Assembly: GCF_001418015.1 (NCBI RefSeq) | Contig: NZ_LIQG01000032.1 | Span: 1 to 64,000, forward strand | Reading direction: 5' to 3' | DNA from: Lacinutrix mariniflava | GTDB lineage: Bacteria; Bacteroidota; Bacteroidia; Flavobacteriales; Flavobacteriaceae | Length of the DNA stretch: 64,000 nt | In this document: one piece after another, positions 45,743 through 53,492 of the stretch | Layout of the letters: the number at the start of each line of letters is the position of its first letter | How positions within the stretch are numbered: position 1 is the first letter of the stretch | The notes under the pieces: generated by a model | Told to the model about the DNA's origin: nothing | The model's input: the letters and a program-made list of their open reading frames with translations, nothing else | The model's database searches: none | Made by a program: the position numbers and the translations under genes

Positions 45743-45881
45743 ATTAAATTCAAAGATAAAAAAGATTAGTCGTTTACAAATCTTTATTCTTTATAGATTA
45801 TGGTAAAATTAACGCGCCTAAAAAGCCAAACCAAATAGAAAACACTAAATTAGAGACTATTAACCCATAAATTATAAGACT

Positions 45882-46508
45882 CTATTTTTCCGAAAATAAA
45901 ATAAAAACTGCAATCCCTACAAACACAATTATTTGTAACCATTTTAAAACAACGCCTATGTTTTTATGAGATTTTAAATATGAAGAGATTGAACCTGCTA
46001 AGATTGCTATTATTGAAAAAATTATAAATGACGTTGCCATAAACAATAAGCCTAAAACATAAAACTGTTTTACAGAACTTGTAGTTTCAGAATATAAAAA
46101 ACCTGGAAAAAAAGCCAAAAAGAAAATGGAAACTTTAGGGTTAAGCACATTCATAATTACACCTTGCTTAAACAATTGCAACATGCTTTTTTTGGGCACT
46201 GCATCACTATTTAAATCAACTTTGGCATCACTTTTATATACCTTATAGGCTAAGTATAACAAGTAACCAGCGCCAAAAGCTTTAATAATAAAAAACAAGG
46301 TATCGTTTTCTTTTAATATTGCAGACACTCCAAAGGCTACTAAAGTGGTATGAAACAAACATCCAAAAATAAGTCCGCAAACAGTTGCTAGACCATACTT
46401 AGTTCCGTTTACAATGCTTTGCATTAAAACATAAATATTATCTGGTCCTGGCGATAATGATAATACGGAAGTTGCTATTATAAACGCTATGAGTGTATCG
46501 TAATTCAC
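45882..46508 (-). CDS. LysE/RhtB-family exporter
   Basis: 208 residues with six hydrophobic segments. The N-terminal SLSPGPDNIYVLMQSIVNGT carries the PGP motif of the LysE/RhtB amino-acid exporters, and the C-terminal ILAGSISSYLKSHKNIGVVL region with a last helix fits the family. It sits in the inner membrane and exports amino acids or related metabolites; the substrate cannot be told. Confidence 0.88.
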   Translation of the reverse strand: MNYDTLIAFIIATSVLSLSPGPDNIYVLMQSIVNGTKYGLATVCGLIFGCLFHTTLVAFGVSAILKENDTLFFIIKAFGAGYLLYLAYKVYKSDAKVDLNSDAVPKKSMLQLFKQGVIMNVLNPKVSIFFLAFFPGFLYSETTSSVKQFYVLGLLFMATSFIIFSIIAILAGSISSYLKSHKNIGVVLKWLQIIVFVGIAVFILFSEK

Positions 46509-46606
46509 TTAATAAATTTTGATAAAAATAGCTTTTTATTGATGTATAATAATATTATGTAAGTTTTATTTTTCTTTACGACCAACTAAATATTAATCAA
46601 TGACAT

Positions 46607-47530
46607 ATGAAAAAAACTACTCTATTAACATATTTAGCATTCAGTCTTGTTATACTTTTTAGTATTAACAGTCATTCACAAAGTTCTGCTATCTACGATG
46701 TTACTTTTAATAGTACTTGGAATGCTAGCGAACACACTTCTATTCCAGCAAACGATCACTATTCTAATTTGGTTGGAGCGACACATAAAAATGAAAATGA
46801 ATATTTAGAGCTAGGTCAAAATGCCTCTACAGGTATTAAAAACATGGCTGAGTTAGGAAATAATGGTACTTTTATGAATGAGGTACAGAGTTCTACAAAC
46901 ACAAAAGAATGGCTTGATAGTGCTTTCTCTCCAAACAATGCTGAAAACGGAAGTGCCACAATTACTAATATTGAAGTAACTGAAGAACACCATTTATTAA
47001 CTTTGGTCTCTATGATTGCACCAAGTCCAGATTGGTTTATAGCCATAAATAGTTTAGATCTTAGAAATGATTTAAATACAGACTGGAAACCATCTTTTAC
47101 ACTAGATGTTTTCGTGTATGATTCTGGTACAGATAGTGGAAGCAACTATAATTCTGCCAATGCACCAACAAATCCAGCAGTAGCTATTTCCATGATTACT
47201 GCCGCACCATTTAATAGCAATAAGGTTGGCGAATTGGTTATAACTTTTAAATCTTCGACTTTAAGTACTCCAGAATTTGAAAGCGTAGAAAAACTAAAAT
47301 TATTTCCTAATCCGTCTTACGGTAACGTTAGTATTTTAGGCAGCTCAATTGCTAAATTAAAATCTGTAGAAATCTATAATATTCTTGGGAGTAAAGTTAA
47401 AGACATCTCTATTTCTACTTCTAATAATCGTTTTGAACTGAATACCTCAGACTTAAATAAAGGTGTTTATTTAGTTAAAATGAATGATAATAAAGGAAAC
47501 TCTAAAACTCAGAAATTAGTCTTACAATAA
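46607..47530 (+). CDS. spondin-domain exported protein with type IX sorting domain
   Basis: 307 residues: signal peptide, then a Spondin_N domain ([40 protein letters not shown], then [14 protein letters not shown]), and a type IX sorting domain ([19 protein letters not shown] ... [14 protein letters not shown]). Spondin N domains mediate extracellular adhesion in animals and are also found in bacterial surface proteins. It is likely secreted to the cell surface. Its last 9 nt overlap the convergent pyrD gene. Confidence 0.8.
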   Translation: MKKTTLLTYLAFSLVILFSINSHSQSSAIYDVTFNSTWNASEHTSIPANDHYSNLVGATHKNENEYLELGQNASTGIKNMAELGNNGTFMNEVQSSTNTKEWLDSAFSPNNAENGSATITNIEVTEEHHLLTLVSMIAPSPDWFIAINSLDLRNDLNTDWKPSFTLDVFVYDSGTDSGSNYNSANAPTNPAVAISMITAAPFNSNKVGELVITFKSSTLSTPEFESVEKLKLFPNPSYGNVSILGSSIAKLKSVEIYNILGSKVKDISISTSNNRFELNTSDLNKGVYLVKMNDNKGNSKTQKLVLQ

Positions 47531-48547
47531 GGCCTTATTAATGCGTTTTACAAGCGAAGGTCCTTCGTATATAAAACCTGTATAAATTTGTACTAAATCT
47601 GCACCTGCTTCAATTTTTGCTAAGGCATCTTCTGCAGAGTGTATGCCTCCTACTCCAATAATTGGAAAGGATTTTTTACTCTTATCAGATAAATATTTAA
47701 TAACCTGTGTAGACTTTTCTAAAACTGGTTGTCCGCTTAAACCTCCGTTTCCTATTTCAGTAAGTCTTTCTTCAGATGCTTTTAAACCTGATCTATCGTT
47801 AGAAGTGTTACTGGCAATTACACCATCAAGACTTGTCTCGGCAACTAATTCTATAATTTCATCTAACTGTCCGTTATTTAAATCTGGAGCGATTTTTAAA
47901 AGTATTGGTCTTTGTTTATCGAATGTTTTATTCGCAGCTTGCACTGCACCAATCAATTCTAACAAATAATCTTTATCATTTAATTTTGCATGACTCCCAA
48001 CATTTGGGCAACTTACATTCAATACAAAGTAATCTACGTACGGATGTAAAGCGTTAAAACACTCTAGGTAATCTTTAGTATAATCTTCTGGTTTTGTCTG
48101 CGTGTTTTTACCAATGTTTCCACCAATAATTAGCTTGCCTTTATTATTTTTAAGTTGTGTTATAGCAGCTTGGAGTCCTTCATTGTTAAAACCCATTCTA
48201 TTAATAATCCCTTTATCGTCTTTAAGTCTAAACAAACGCTTTTTAGGATTCCCTGCTTGTCCTTTTGGTGTTACTGTACCTATTTCTATAAAACCGAAAC
48301 CAAAGTTTGCTAATTCGTTATACAAAACCGCATTTTTATCGAAACCTGCTGCTAATCCTACTGGGTTTTTAAAGGTTAAACCGAAGAGTTTACGTTCTAG
48401 TTTAGCATCTTCAATAAGAAACATGCTTCTATACAAAGCTGCTACTCCAGGAATTTTTGAAGTGAATTTTATTAAAGAAAAAGTAAAATAATGAACCTTC
48501 TCGGGATCGAAAAGAAAAAATAATGGGCGTAGTAATAATTTGTACAT
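47522..48547 (-). CDS. pyrD: dihydroorotate dehydrogenase (quinone), class 2
   Basis: 341 residues. An N-terminal amphipathic region for membrane contact ([20 protein letters not shown]), then the FMN-binding barrel with [32 protein letters not shown] (Asn and the catalytic Ser class 2 region), [20 protein letters not shown] and the final [12 protein letters not shown]. It oxidises dihydroorotate, reducing menaquinone, in pyrimidine synthesis. Convergent with the spondin-domain gene. Confidence 0.94.
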   Translation of the reverse strand: MYKLLLRPLFFLFDPEKVHYFTFSLIKFTSKIPGVAALYRSMFLIEDAKLERKLFGLTFKNPVGLAAGFDKNAVLYNELANFGFGFIEIGTVTPKGQAGNPKKRLFRLKDDKGIINRMGFNNEGLQAAITQLKNNKGKLIIGGNIGKNTQTKPEDYTKDYLECFNALHPYVDYFVLNVSCPNVGSHAKLNDKDYLLELIGAVQAANKTFDKQRPILLKIAPDLNNGQLDEIIELVAETSLDGVIASNTSNDRSGLKASEERLTEIGNGGLSGQPVLEKSTQVIKYLSDKSKKSFPIIGVGGIHSAEDALAKIEAGADLVQIYTGFIYEGPSLVKRINKALL

Positions 48548-48686
48548 CTAATAATGTTTGCACAAAAGTACTTCTAAAAAAAAAGATGAACAATTCAAAA
48601 GCCAAAAAACTTAATATTTGTAACTTTGAAACTTAGAGGATTATTAAGTTTACTCACTCGAATTCATAAAATAAAACATTGATAAA

Positions 48687-49925
48687 ATGATTTCAAAACA
48701 AGATATAATAAAACGCTTTGTAGGTTACGTAACAGTTGATACAGAATCGGATCCAGAAAGCGACACAACACCAAGTACTGCAAAACAATGGGATTTAGCA
48801 AACATATTAGTAGACGAGCTAAAGGCTATTGGCATGAGCGATGTAACCATAGACGAGAACGCTTATATTATGGCAACTTTACCTAGTAATGTTGACCACG
48901 ACACACCAACTATTGGTTTTATTTCGCATTTTGATACAACTCCCGATTTTACAGGAGCCAACGTAAAACCTCAAATTATTGAGAGTTACGATGGTAAGGA
49001 CATTATGCTTAACGAAGCTGAAAACATTGTGTTGTCTCCAGACTATTTTGACGATTTATTATTATACAAAGGTCAGACCCTAATTACTACGGACGGTACT
49101 ACGCTTTTAGGAGCAGATGATAAAGCTGGAATTACAGAGATTATTTCTGCAATGGAATATCTTATTGCTAATCCGCAAATAAAACATGGAGACGTTAAAG
49201 TTGGCTTTACACCAGACGAAGAAATTGGTCGTGGTGCACATAAATTTGATGTTAAGAAATTTGGTGCAGATTGGGCTTACACAATGGATGGTAGCCAAAT
49301 TGGAGAACTAGAATACGAAAACTTTAATGCTGCAGGAGCTGTTGTTACAGTAAAAGGTAAAATAGTACATCCTGGTTACGCTAAAGGTAAAATGGTAAAC
49401 TCTATGTACATTGCTACAGAGTTTATAAACTCTTTACCACGCATGGAAACACCAGAACATACAGAAGGTTACGAAGGTTTCTTTCACTTATATTCTATTA
49501 AAGGAGAAGTTGAAGACACTAAATTAGAATACATTATTCGTGATCATGATCTAGGACATTTTGAAGCACGAAAGGAAGTGATGCAAAAATTAACTAATGA
49601 ATTAAATACGCAATACGGCAGAGAGGTTATTGAAATAGAGATTAAAGATCAATATTTTAATATGAAAGAAAAAGTAGAGCCTGTAATGCATATTGTTGAT
49701 ATTGCCGAAGAAGCCATGAAACAAGTAGGTATTAAGCCATTAATTAAAGCCATTCGTGGTGGAACAGATGGTTCTCAATTAAGTTATATGGGTTTACCTT
49801 GTCCTAATATTTTTGCTGGCGGACATAATTTTCATGGACGTTACGAGTACGTTCCAGTAGAAAGTATGATTAAAGCGACCGAAGTTATTTGCAAAATTTG
49901 TGAGCTTACTGCAGAGAAAAAATAA
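48687..49925 (+). CDS. pepT: peptidase T (tripeptidase)
   Basis: 412 residues of the M20 family. The metal ligands are seen in SHFDTTPDF (HxD), [24 protein letters not shown] and [11 protein letters not shown]. It removes the N-terminal residue of tripeptides, using two zinc ions. TAACTTTG at 48621-48628 is a possible -7 element. The second accessory array begins with its terminator. Confidence 0.95.
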   Translation: MISKQDIIKRFVGYVTVDTESDPESDTTPSTAKQWDLANILVDELKAIGMSDVTIDENAYIMATLPSNVDHDTPTIGFISHFDTTPDFTGANVKPQIIESYDGKDIMLNEAENIVLSPDYFDDLLLYKGQTLITTDGTTLLGADDKAGITEIISAMEYLIANPQIKHGDVKVGFTPDEEIGRGAHKFDVKKFGADWAYTMDGSQIGELEYENFNAAGAVVTVKGKIVHPGYAKGKMVNSMYIATEFINSLPRMETPEHTEGYEGFFHLYSIKGEVEDTKLEYIIRDHDLGHFEARKEVMQKLTNELNTQYGREVIEIEIKDQYFNMKEKVEPVMHIVDIAEEAMKQVGIKPLIKAIRGGTDGSQLSYMGLPCPNIFAGGHNFHGRYEYVPVESMIKATEVICKICELTAEKK

Positions 49926-49950
49926 ACAGAATTTTATTACTATAAATTTA

Positions 49951-49990
49951 ACAGCCAAGACATATTTTGTTTTGGCTGTTTTTGGTTTTT
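49951..49990 (+). terminator. terminator of pepT, copied into array 2
   Basis: ACAGCCAA (49951-49958)/TTGGCTGT (49972-49979), 13-nt loop, then a T-rich tail. The same hairpin form recurs in each leader of array 2 (e.g. AGCCAAA/TTTGGCT at 50141-50165), each followed by the same promoter-like block. Confidence 0.75.
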
Positions 49991-50084
49991 ACGAACTTGA
50001 CTTTGTAAAATAAATAGTCGAACTTCGTTTAACGTACGATATAAAACATTGAAACGCTTTTATATTAGAGAGACATTAAACGAA
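49961..50084 (+). repeat. array 2 leader, copy 1 (empty unit)
   Basis: Right part of the pepT terminator, then TTG (49997-49999), 20 nt, GAACTTCG (50020-50027), 12-mer TTCGTTTAACGT (50024-50035), a hairpin-like GATATAAAA...TTTTATAT and, with no gene between, ACATTAAACGAA at 50073-50084, one base from the complement of the 12-mer. Confidence 0.8.
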
Positions 50085-50260
50085 CCTCTTCAAAAATTAT
50101 AAAACATTAATTCTGAAGAAAAAAAGTAAAACCAAACAATAGCCAAAGCATATTTTGTTTTGGCTGTTTTGGTTTTACGAACTTGACTTTGTAAAAGAAA
50201 TAGTCGAACTTCGTTTAACGTATGATTTAAAACAATGAAATGCTTTTATATCAACGAGAC
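50085..50260 (+). repeat. array 2 leader, copy 2
   Basis: Begins ACCTCTTCAAAAATTATAAA, then a terminator-like hairpin (50128-50176), TTG (50183-50185), 20 nt, GAACTTCG (50206-50213), 12-mer at 50210-50221 and leader hairpin arms. It precedes the hydrolase gene by 11 nt. Confidence 0.85.
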
Positions 50261-50271
50261 TTTGCAACAAT

Positions 50272-51111
50272 ATGAGAACAGTACTTATTTTAATGTTTAT
50301 TTTAAGCTTCAACGTAGGTTTCGGTCAAGAAATTTTTGATTTTGAAAAAGAAATTGATTCATTAGAAAATTATCATTCTCAAGAGATTAATTTTCTTGAT
50401 ACAAAAGAAAATATTAAATTAAGTGGAACCTTAATAACTCCTAAAACAAATTTCTCTAAAATAGTAATTATAGCACCAGGAAGTGGAAAAGATACAAGAC
50501 ATTCGCATTACGTTATGGCTGAGAGATTTTTGAAAAACGGAATTGCTGTATATAGATATGATGATAGAGGAATTGGGAAATCTGAAGGTAAATATAAACG
50601 AAACATAAAACAGAATATTTCCGATTTATATTATGCATTCAGAAAGCTAAGGCAAGTTGATTCTTTATCTAACAAAACTATTGGGATACTTGGTCATAGT
50701 AATGGTGGTTATGCAAGTGTAAATGCTTTGCAAAAAGGATTGAAAATTGACTTTTTAATTTTAATGTCAACACCAATTGAAAAAAAAGGAGAATTTTTAA
50801 ATCATAAATTTAAAACTAAAAAAGGAAAAACAACTTTTAAAGAAGTTTATGAAAGTTTAAAAATTCCTGTTTTATTTATTACAGGAACTAATGATACAGT
50901 AGTTAATAGTGTAAACACATACAAACTTTTAAAAGAATTAAACAATCCGAAAATTGAAATACAAATTTTGGAAGGCTTAAATCATTTTTTAAGAATTGGA
51001 ATTGATAACTTTTATAAAACTAAAGATTATAATTCACTTTATGAAATTGATGAAAATGCTTTGAATATTATAATCAAATGGACAACAAATACTGTTGCCA
51101 ACACTGTATAA
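50272..51111 (+). CDS. exported alpha/beta hydrolase (array 2 cargo)
   Basis: 279 residues with a signal peptide (MRTVLILMFILSFNVGFGQ). The alpha/beta hydrolase fold is clear: oxyanion turn IIAPGSGKDTRHSHYV, YRYDDRGIGKSEGKYK, nucleophile in ILGHSNGGYAS, acid in ITGTNDTVV and His in LEGLNHFLRIG. It is likely an esterase or peptidase in the periplasm. Its last codons (about ANTV plus stop) are made by the attC-like element that begins at 51097, as in integron-type cassettes. Confidence 0.85.
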   Translation: MRTVLILMFILSFNVGFGQEIFDFEKEIDSLENYHSQEINFLDTKENIKLSGTLITPKTNFSKIVIIAPGSGKDTRHSHYVMAERFLKNGIAVYRYDDRGIGKSEGKYKRNIKQNISDLYYAFRKLRQVDSLSNKTIGILGHSNGGYASVNALQKGLKIDFLILMSTPIEKKGEFLNHKFKTKKGKTTFKEVYESLKIPVLFITGTNDTVVNSVNTYKLLKELNNPKIEIQILEGLNHFLRIGIDNFYKTKDYNSLYEIDENALNIIIKWTTNTVANTV

Positions 51112-51230
51112 AAATAATGCTTAAATTAGTGCTTAATTAAAGGTTAGTGCTCTTTTGTTACGTCTGATTTTCCTTCGGAAAATCCTCGCACACAAAACCG
51201 CACTATTCTTATACAACAACGTAAAACGAA
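51097..51230 (+). repeat. array 2 attC-like element 1
   Basis: 134 nt. GCCAACACTGTATAAAAATA at the left pairs imperfectly with GCACTATTCTTATACAACAA at the right; an inner hairpin GATTTTCC-TTC-GGAAAATC is perfect. It ends ACGTAAAACGAA (51219-51230), near-complement of the leader 12-mer. Confidence 0.7.
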
Positions 51231-51410
51231 TCTCTTCAAAAATTATAAAACATTAATTCTGAAGAAAAAAAATAAAACCAAACAATAGCCAAAGCATATT
51301 TTGTTTTGGCTGTTTTGGTTTTACGAACTTGACTTTGTAAAATAAATAGTCGAACTTCGTTTAACGTATGATATAAAACATTGAAACGCTTTTATATCAG
51401 CGAGACATTA
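51231..51410 (+). repeat. array 2 leader, copy 3
   Basis: Same blocks as copy 2: terminator-like hairpin, TTG (51329-51331), 20 nt, GAACTTCG (51352-51359), 12-mer TTCGTTTAACGT (51356-51367), then GATATAAAA and TTTTATATC arms, a perfect 9-bp hairpin here. It precedes the MORN-like gene by 17 nt. Confidence 0.85.
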
Positions 51411-51427
51411 AAAACGAAAATCTACAA

Positions 51428-52081
51428 ATGAAACGTACACTATTCTTTTTATTATTGTTTTTTATAATGAATACTTTGAGCGCTCAAATTCAAAAGACAT
51501 ATTACGAAAATGGTCAAATAAAGCAAGTTGGAGAATATTTAAATGGAAAACAAGTAGGGATTTGGAAAGCTTATTCTGACAATGGAAAACTAAATGTATT
51601 CGCTCAATTTGAAAATGGCAAACCAACAAACGAATGGAAGTTCTATCATTATAATGGAGCATTAAAAGAAATTGGAAAATTCCATAACGGATTGAAAATT
51701 GGAGAATGGAAAAGCTTTTATGATAATGGCAAACTAAAAGAAATCGGAAAATTTAAAGATGGAAAGTTTCAAGATAAATGGAAAGTATTTTATAAAAATA
51801 GTATTTTAAAAGAAGTTGGGAATTATAAAAATGGTGAACCAATTGGCAAATGGAAAGAATATCATACTAATGGAAAAATAAAAAGTGTAGGGGAATTTAT
51901 AAACGGTAAAACTTCAGGTGAATGGAAAGGTTATTACGATAATGGAAAATTGTCTTCAATTGGAAAATATGATAATGGAAATAGAAATGGAAAGTGGGTA
52001 TTATATTATGAAAATGGAAAAATAAAGGAGACTGCAACATTTGAAAATGGCACAATGATAGAAAGCTCTGAAAACAACTAA
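51428..52081 (+). CDS. MORN-like (YwqK-family) repeat protein (array 2 cargo)
   Basis: 217 residues: signal peptide (MKRTLFFLLLFFIMNTLSAQ) and then about eight repeats of 23 residues of the type YYENGQIKQVGEYLNGKQVG, each with a W or F at the turn (GIWKAY, GEWKSF, GKWKEY, GEWKGY). This is the MORN-like repeat of the toxin-antitoxin YwqK antitoxin family, but here it is exported and no toxin gene is adjacent. Probably binds a partner or lipid on the surface. It ends just before the attC-like element at 52087. Confidence 0.85.
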   Translation: MKRTLFFLLLFFIMNTLSAQIQKTYYENGQIKQVGEYLNGKQVGIWKAYSDNGKLNVFAQFENGKPTNEWKFYHYNGALKEIGKFHNGLKIGEWKSFYDNGKLKEIGKFKDGKFQDKWKVFYKNSILKEVGNYKNGEPIGKWKEYHTNGKIKSVGEFINGKTSGEWKGYYDNGKLSSIGKYDNGNRNGKWVLYYENGKIKETATFENGTMIESSENN

Positions 52082-52086
52082 CGTTT

Positions 52087-52170
52087 GCTAACAAAGCATA
52101 TAACTTATTGCTAGTTCTACCTTGCTTACGAAAATCCTCGCAATTAACCATAAACTAAACGTTAAACGAA
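52087..52170 (+). repeat. array 2 attC-like element 2 (short)
   Basis: 84 nt, GCTAACAAAGCATATAACTT at the left, matching the left ends of the elements at 33306 and 53194, and ACGTTAAACGAA at 52159-52170, the exact complement of the leader 12-mer. The middle is shortened. Confidence 0.7.
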
Positions 52171-52351
52171 CCTCTTCAAAAATTTTAAAACATTAATTCT
52201 GAAGAAAAAAAGGAATCCCAAACAATAGCCAGAATACATTTTGTTTTGGCTGTTTTGGTTTTTAGAAACTTGACTTTGTAAGATAAATAGTCGAACTTCG
52301 TTTAACGTATGATATAGAATATTGAAACGCTTTTATACCAACGAAACATTA
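52171..52351 (+). repeat. array 2 leader, copy 4
   Basis: Same blocks as copies 2 and 3, with more changes: TTG (52270-52272), 20 nt, GAACTTCG (52293-52300), 12-mer at 52297-52308, and a leader stem that is now imperfect. It precedes the NTR-like gene by 8 nt. Confidence 0.82.
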
Positions 52352-52359
52352 GCACAAAT

Positions 52360-53184
52360 ATGAAAAAACGCATCCTGACAATATTAACTTTTCTGATTTC
52401 AGCTATAACTTTTGCTTGTAGTTGCGATATACCAAAGCCGATTCTTGAATTTGAATCTGCTGAATATGTTTTTGAAGGTAAAGTTGTCTCTAAAGTTTAT
52501 GCGATTGACTCTTTGACTTACACCGTTACTTTTGAAATTTCAAAGCACTATAAAGAAAGTGATAAGCCAAAAATAATGGAATTCACTTTCAAATCTGAAG
52601 GAAAATATACTGGCGAATGGACTTCGTGTGATTGGAGTGTAAATCAAGACGAAAACTGGCTTGTGTATGCAAACTATTGGAATGAAAAACTGACTTTTGG
52701 CTACAATTGTTCAAATTCAAAACCTTTATGCAGAAGAACTATTTCAAAAAGTGAGCAGAAAATTTTAGACAATGGAAATTCTTTCAAATTGGAAAATTAC
52801 ATTTATCAATTTGAACACGATTTTAATTACACAAAACCGATTTCTAATATTGATTCTATATTAAAAACTGGAAAAATTAAAGATTACGAAAGACCTTTTA
52901 CTTGGTTAAAATTATTTGTTGATAAAAACGGTAATCTAAATTCGGTAACTACACACATTGGTTATCAACTTAAAACAGATTCAATATTCAACCTTCCAAC
53001 TGAATTTAAAATAAAGTTAAGAAAACCACTAACTGAATTTGAGAAAGACGCAATTGAATTAGTGAAAAAAATCCCGAAATGGGAAATAAAAAAGCATAAA
53101 AAAACGAATGTTCCTGTTCCTTATATTCGACATTTAGCGATTGAATTTAATAAAGAAAAAAAGGAATGGAAATACGAATTATAA
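52360..53184 (+). CDS. exported protein with TIMP/NTR-like N-terminal domain (array 2 cargo)
   Basis: 274 residues. The signal peptide ends in FACSCDIPKPILEFESAEYV: a CxC at the mature start followed by the VFEGKVVSKV strand is the pattern of NTR/TIMP-type OB-fold domains, whose first Cys often chelates a protease metal. Cys pairs later (WTSCDW, YNCSNSKPLCRR) would close disulphides. The second half (residues ~150-270) is charged, with no family recognised. A role as a secreted inhibitor or binding protein is only a guess. Flanked by leader copy 4 and attC-like element 3. Confidence 0.65.
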   Translation: MKKRILTILTFLISAITFACSCDIPKPILEFESAEYVFEGKVVSKVYAIDSLTYTVTFEISKHYKESDKPKIMEFTFKSEGKYTGEWTSCDWSVNQDENWLVYANYWNEKLTFGYNCSNSKPLCRRTISKSEQKILDNGNSFKLENYIYQFEHDFNYTKPISNIDSILKTGKIKDYERPFTWLKLFVDKNGNLNSVTTHIGYQLKTDSIFNLPTEFKIKLRKPLTEFEKDAIELVKKIPKWEIKKHKKTNVPVPYIRHLAIEFNKEKKEWKYEL

Positions 53185-53193
53185 AATACTTGT

Positions 53194-53329
53194 GCTAACA
53201 CCGTGTATAATTAATGGCTTGTTTTAAGCCTACTTACGAACATTCCTGCGGAATATTCTATCTGTGATTTATTTGCTAACTTAGTTGCCTAAATCACGCA
53301 ACCAATCATACACAACAACGTTAAACGAA
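53194..53329 (+). repeat. array 2 attC-like element 3 (right end)
   Basis: 136 nt. GCTAACACCGTGTATAATTA (left) can pair with CAATCATACACAACAACGTT (right), and three inner hairpins are perfect: GGCTT/AAGCC, ATTCC/GGAAT and GTGATTTA/TAAATCAC. It ends ACGTTAAACGAA (53318-53329). No leader follows, so this closes the array; 53330-53424 holds nothing else. Confidence 0.72.
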
Positions 53330-53424
53330 CCTTTCCAAAATCAAAGAAAACATACGAAACTCAAATCAATAACCTTAAAGGTTTTTATTGAAAACTACAA
53401 TCCCAAAAAGAACAGTTTTAATGC

Positions 53425-53475
53425 AACATTTGTAATAAATGTTACAATAAAATCGCTCTATCTGTCGTATTTTTA
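53425..53475 (+). promoter_or_regulatory. cydA promoter with Crp/Fnr-like palindrome
   Basis: TTGTAA (53430-53435) and TTACAA (53442-53447) form a perfect inverted repeat with a 6-nt spacer, inside a wider AACATTT/AAATGTT pair. TATTTTTA at 53468-53475 could be the -7 element, so the palindrome would be centred about 43 nt before the start of transcription, the usual place of a Crp/Fnr activator site. Confidence 0.5.
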
Positions 53476-53492
53476 TAGTCTAAATCAAGGCT

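Noticed and set aside
50128-50176. Repeated hairpins of array 2 as CRISPR repeats
   Set aside because: Units are ~175 nt, carry genes between them and have no spacers of equal length and no cas genes, so it is not a CRISPR array.
51428-52081. A toxin-antitoxin pair based on the YwqK-like repeat protein
   Set aside because: The protein has a signal peptide and no adjacent toxin gene; the neighbours are separate array units with their own promoters.
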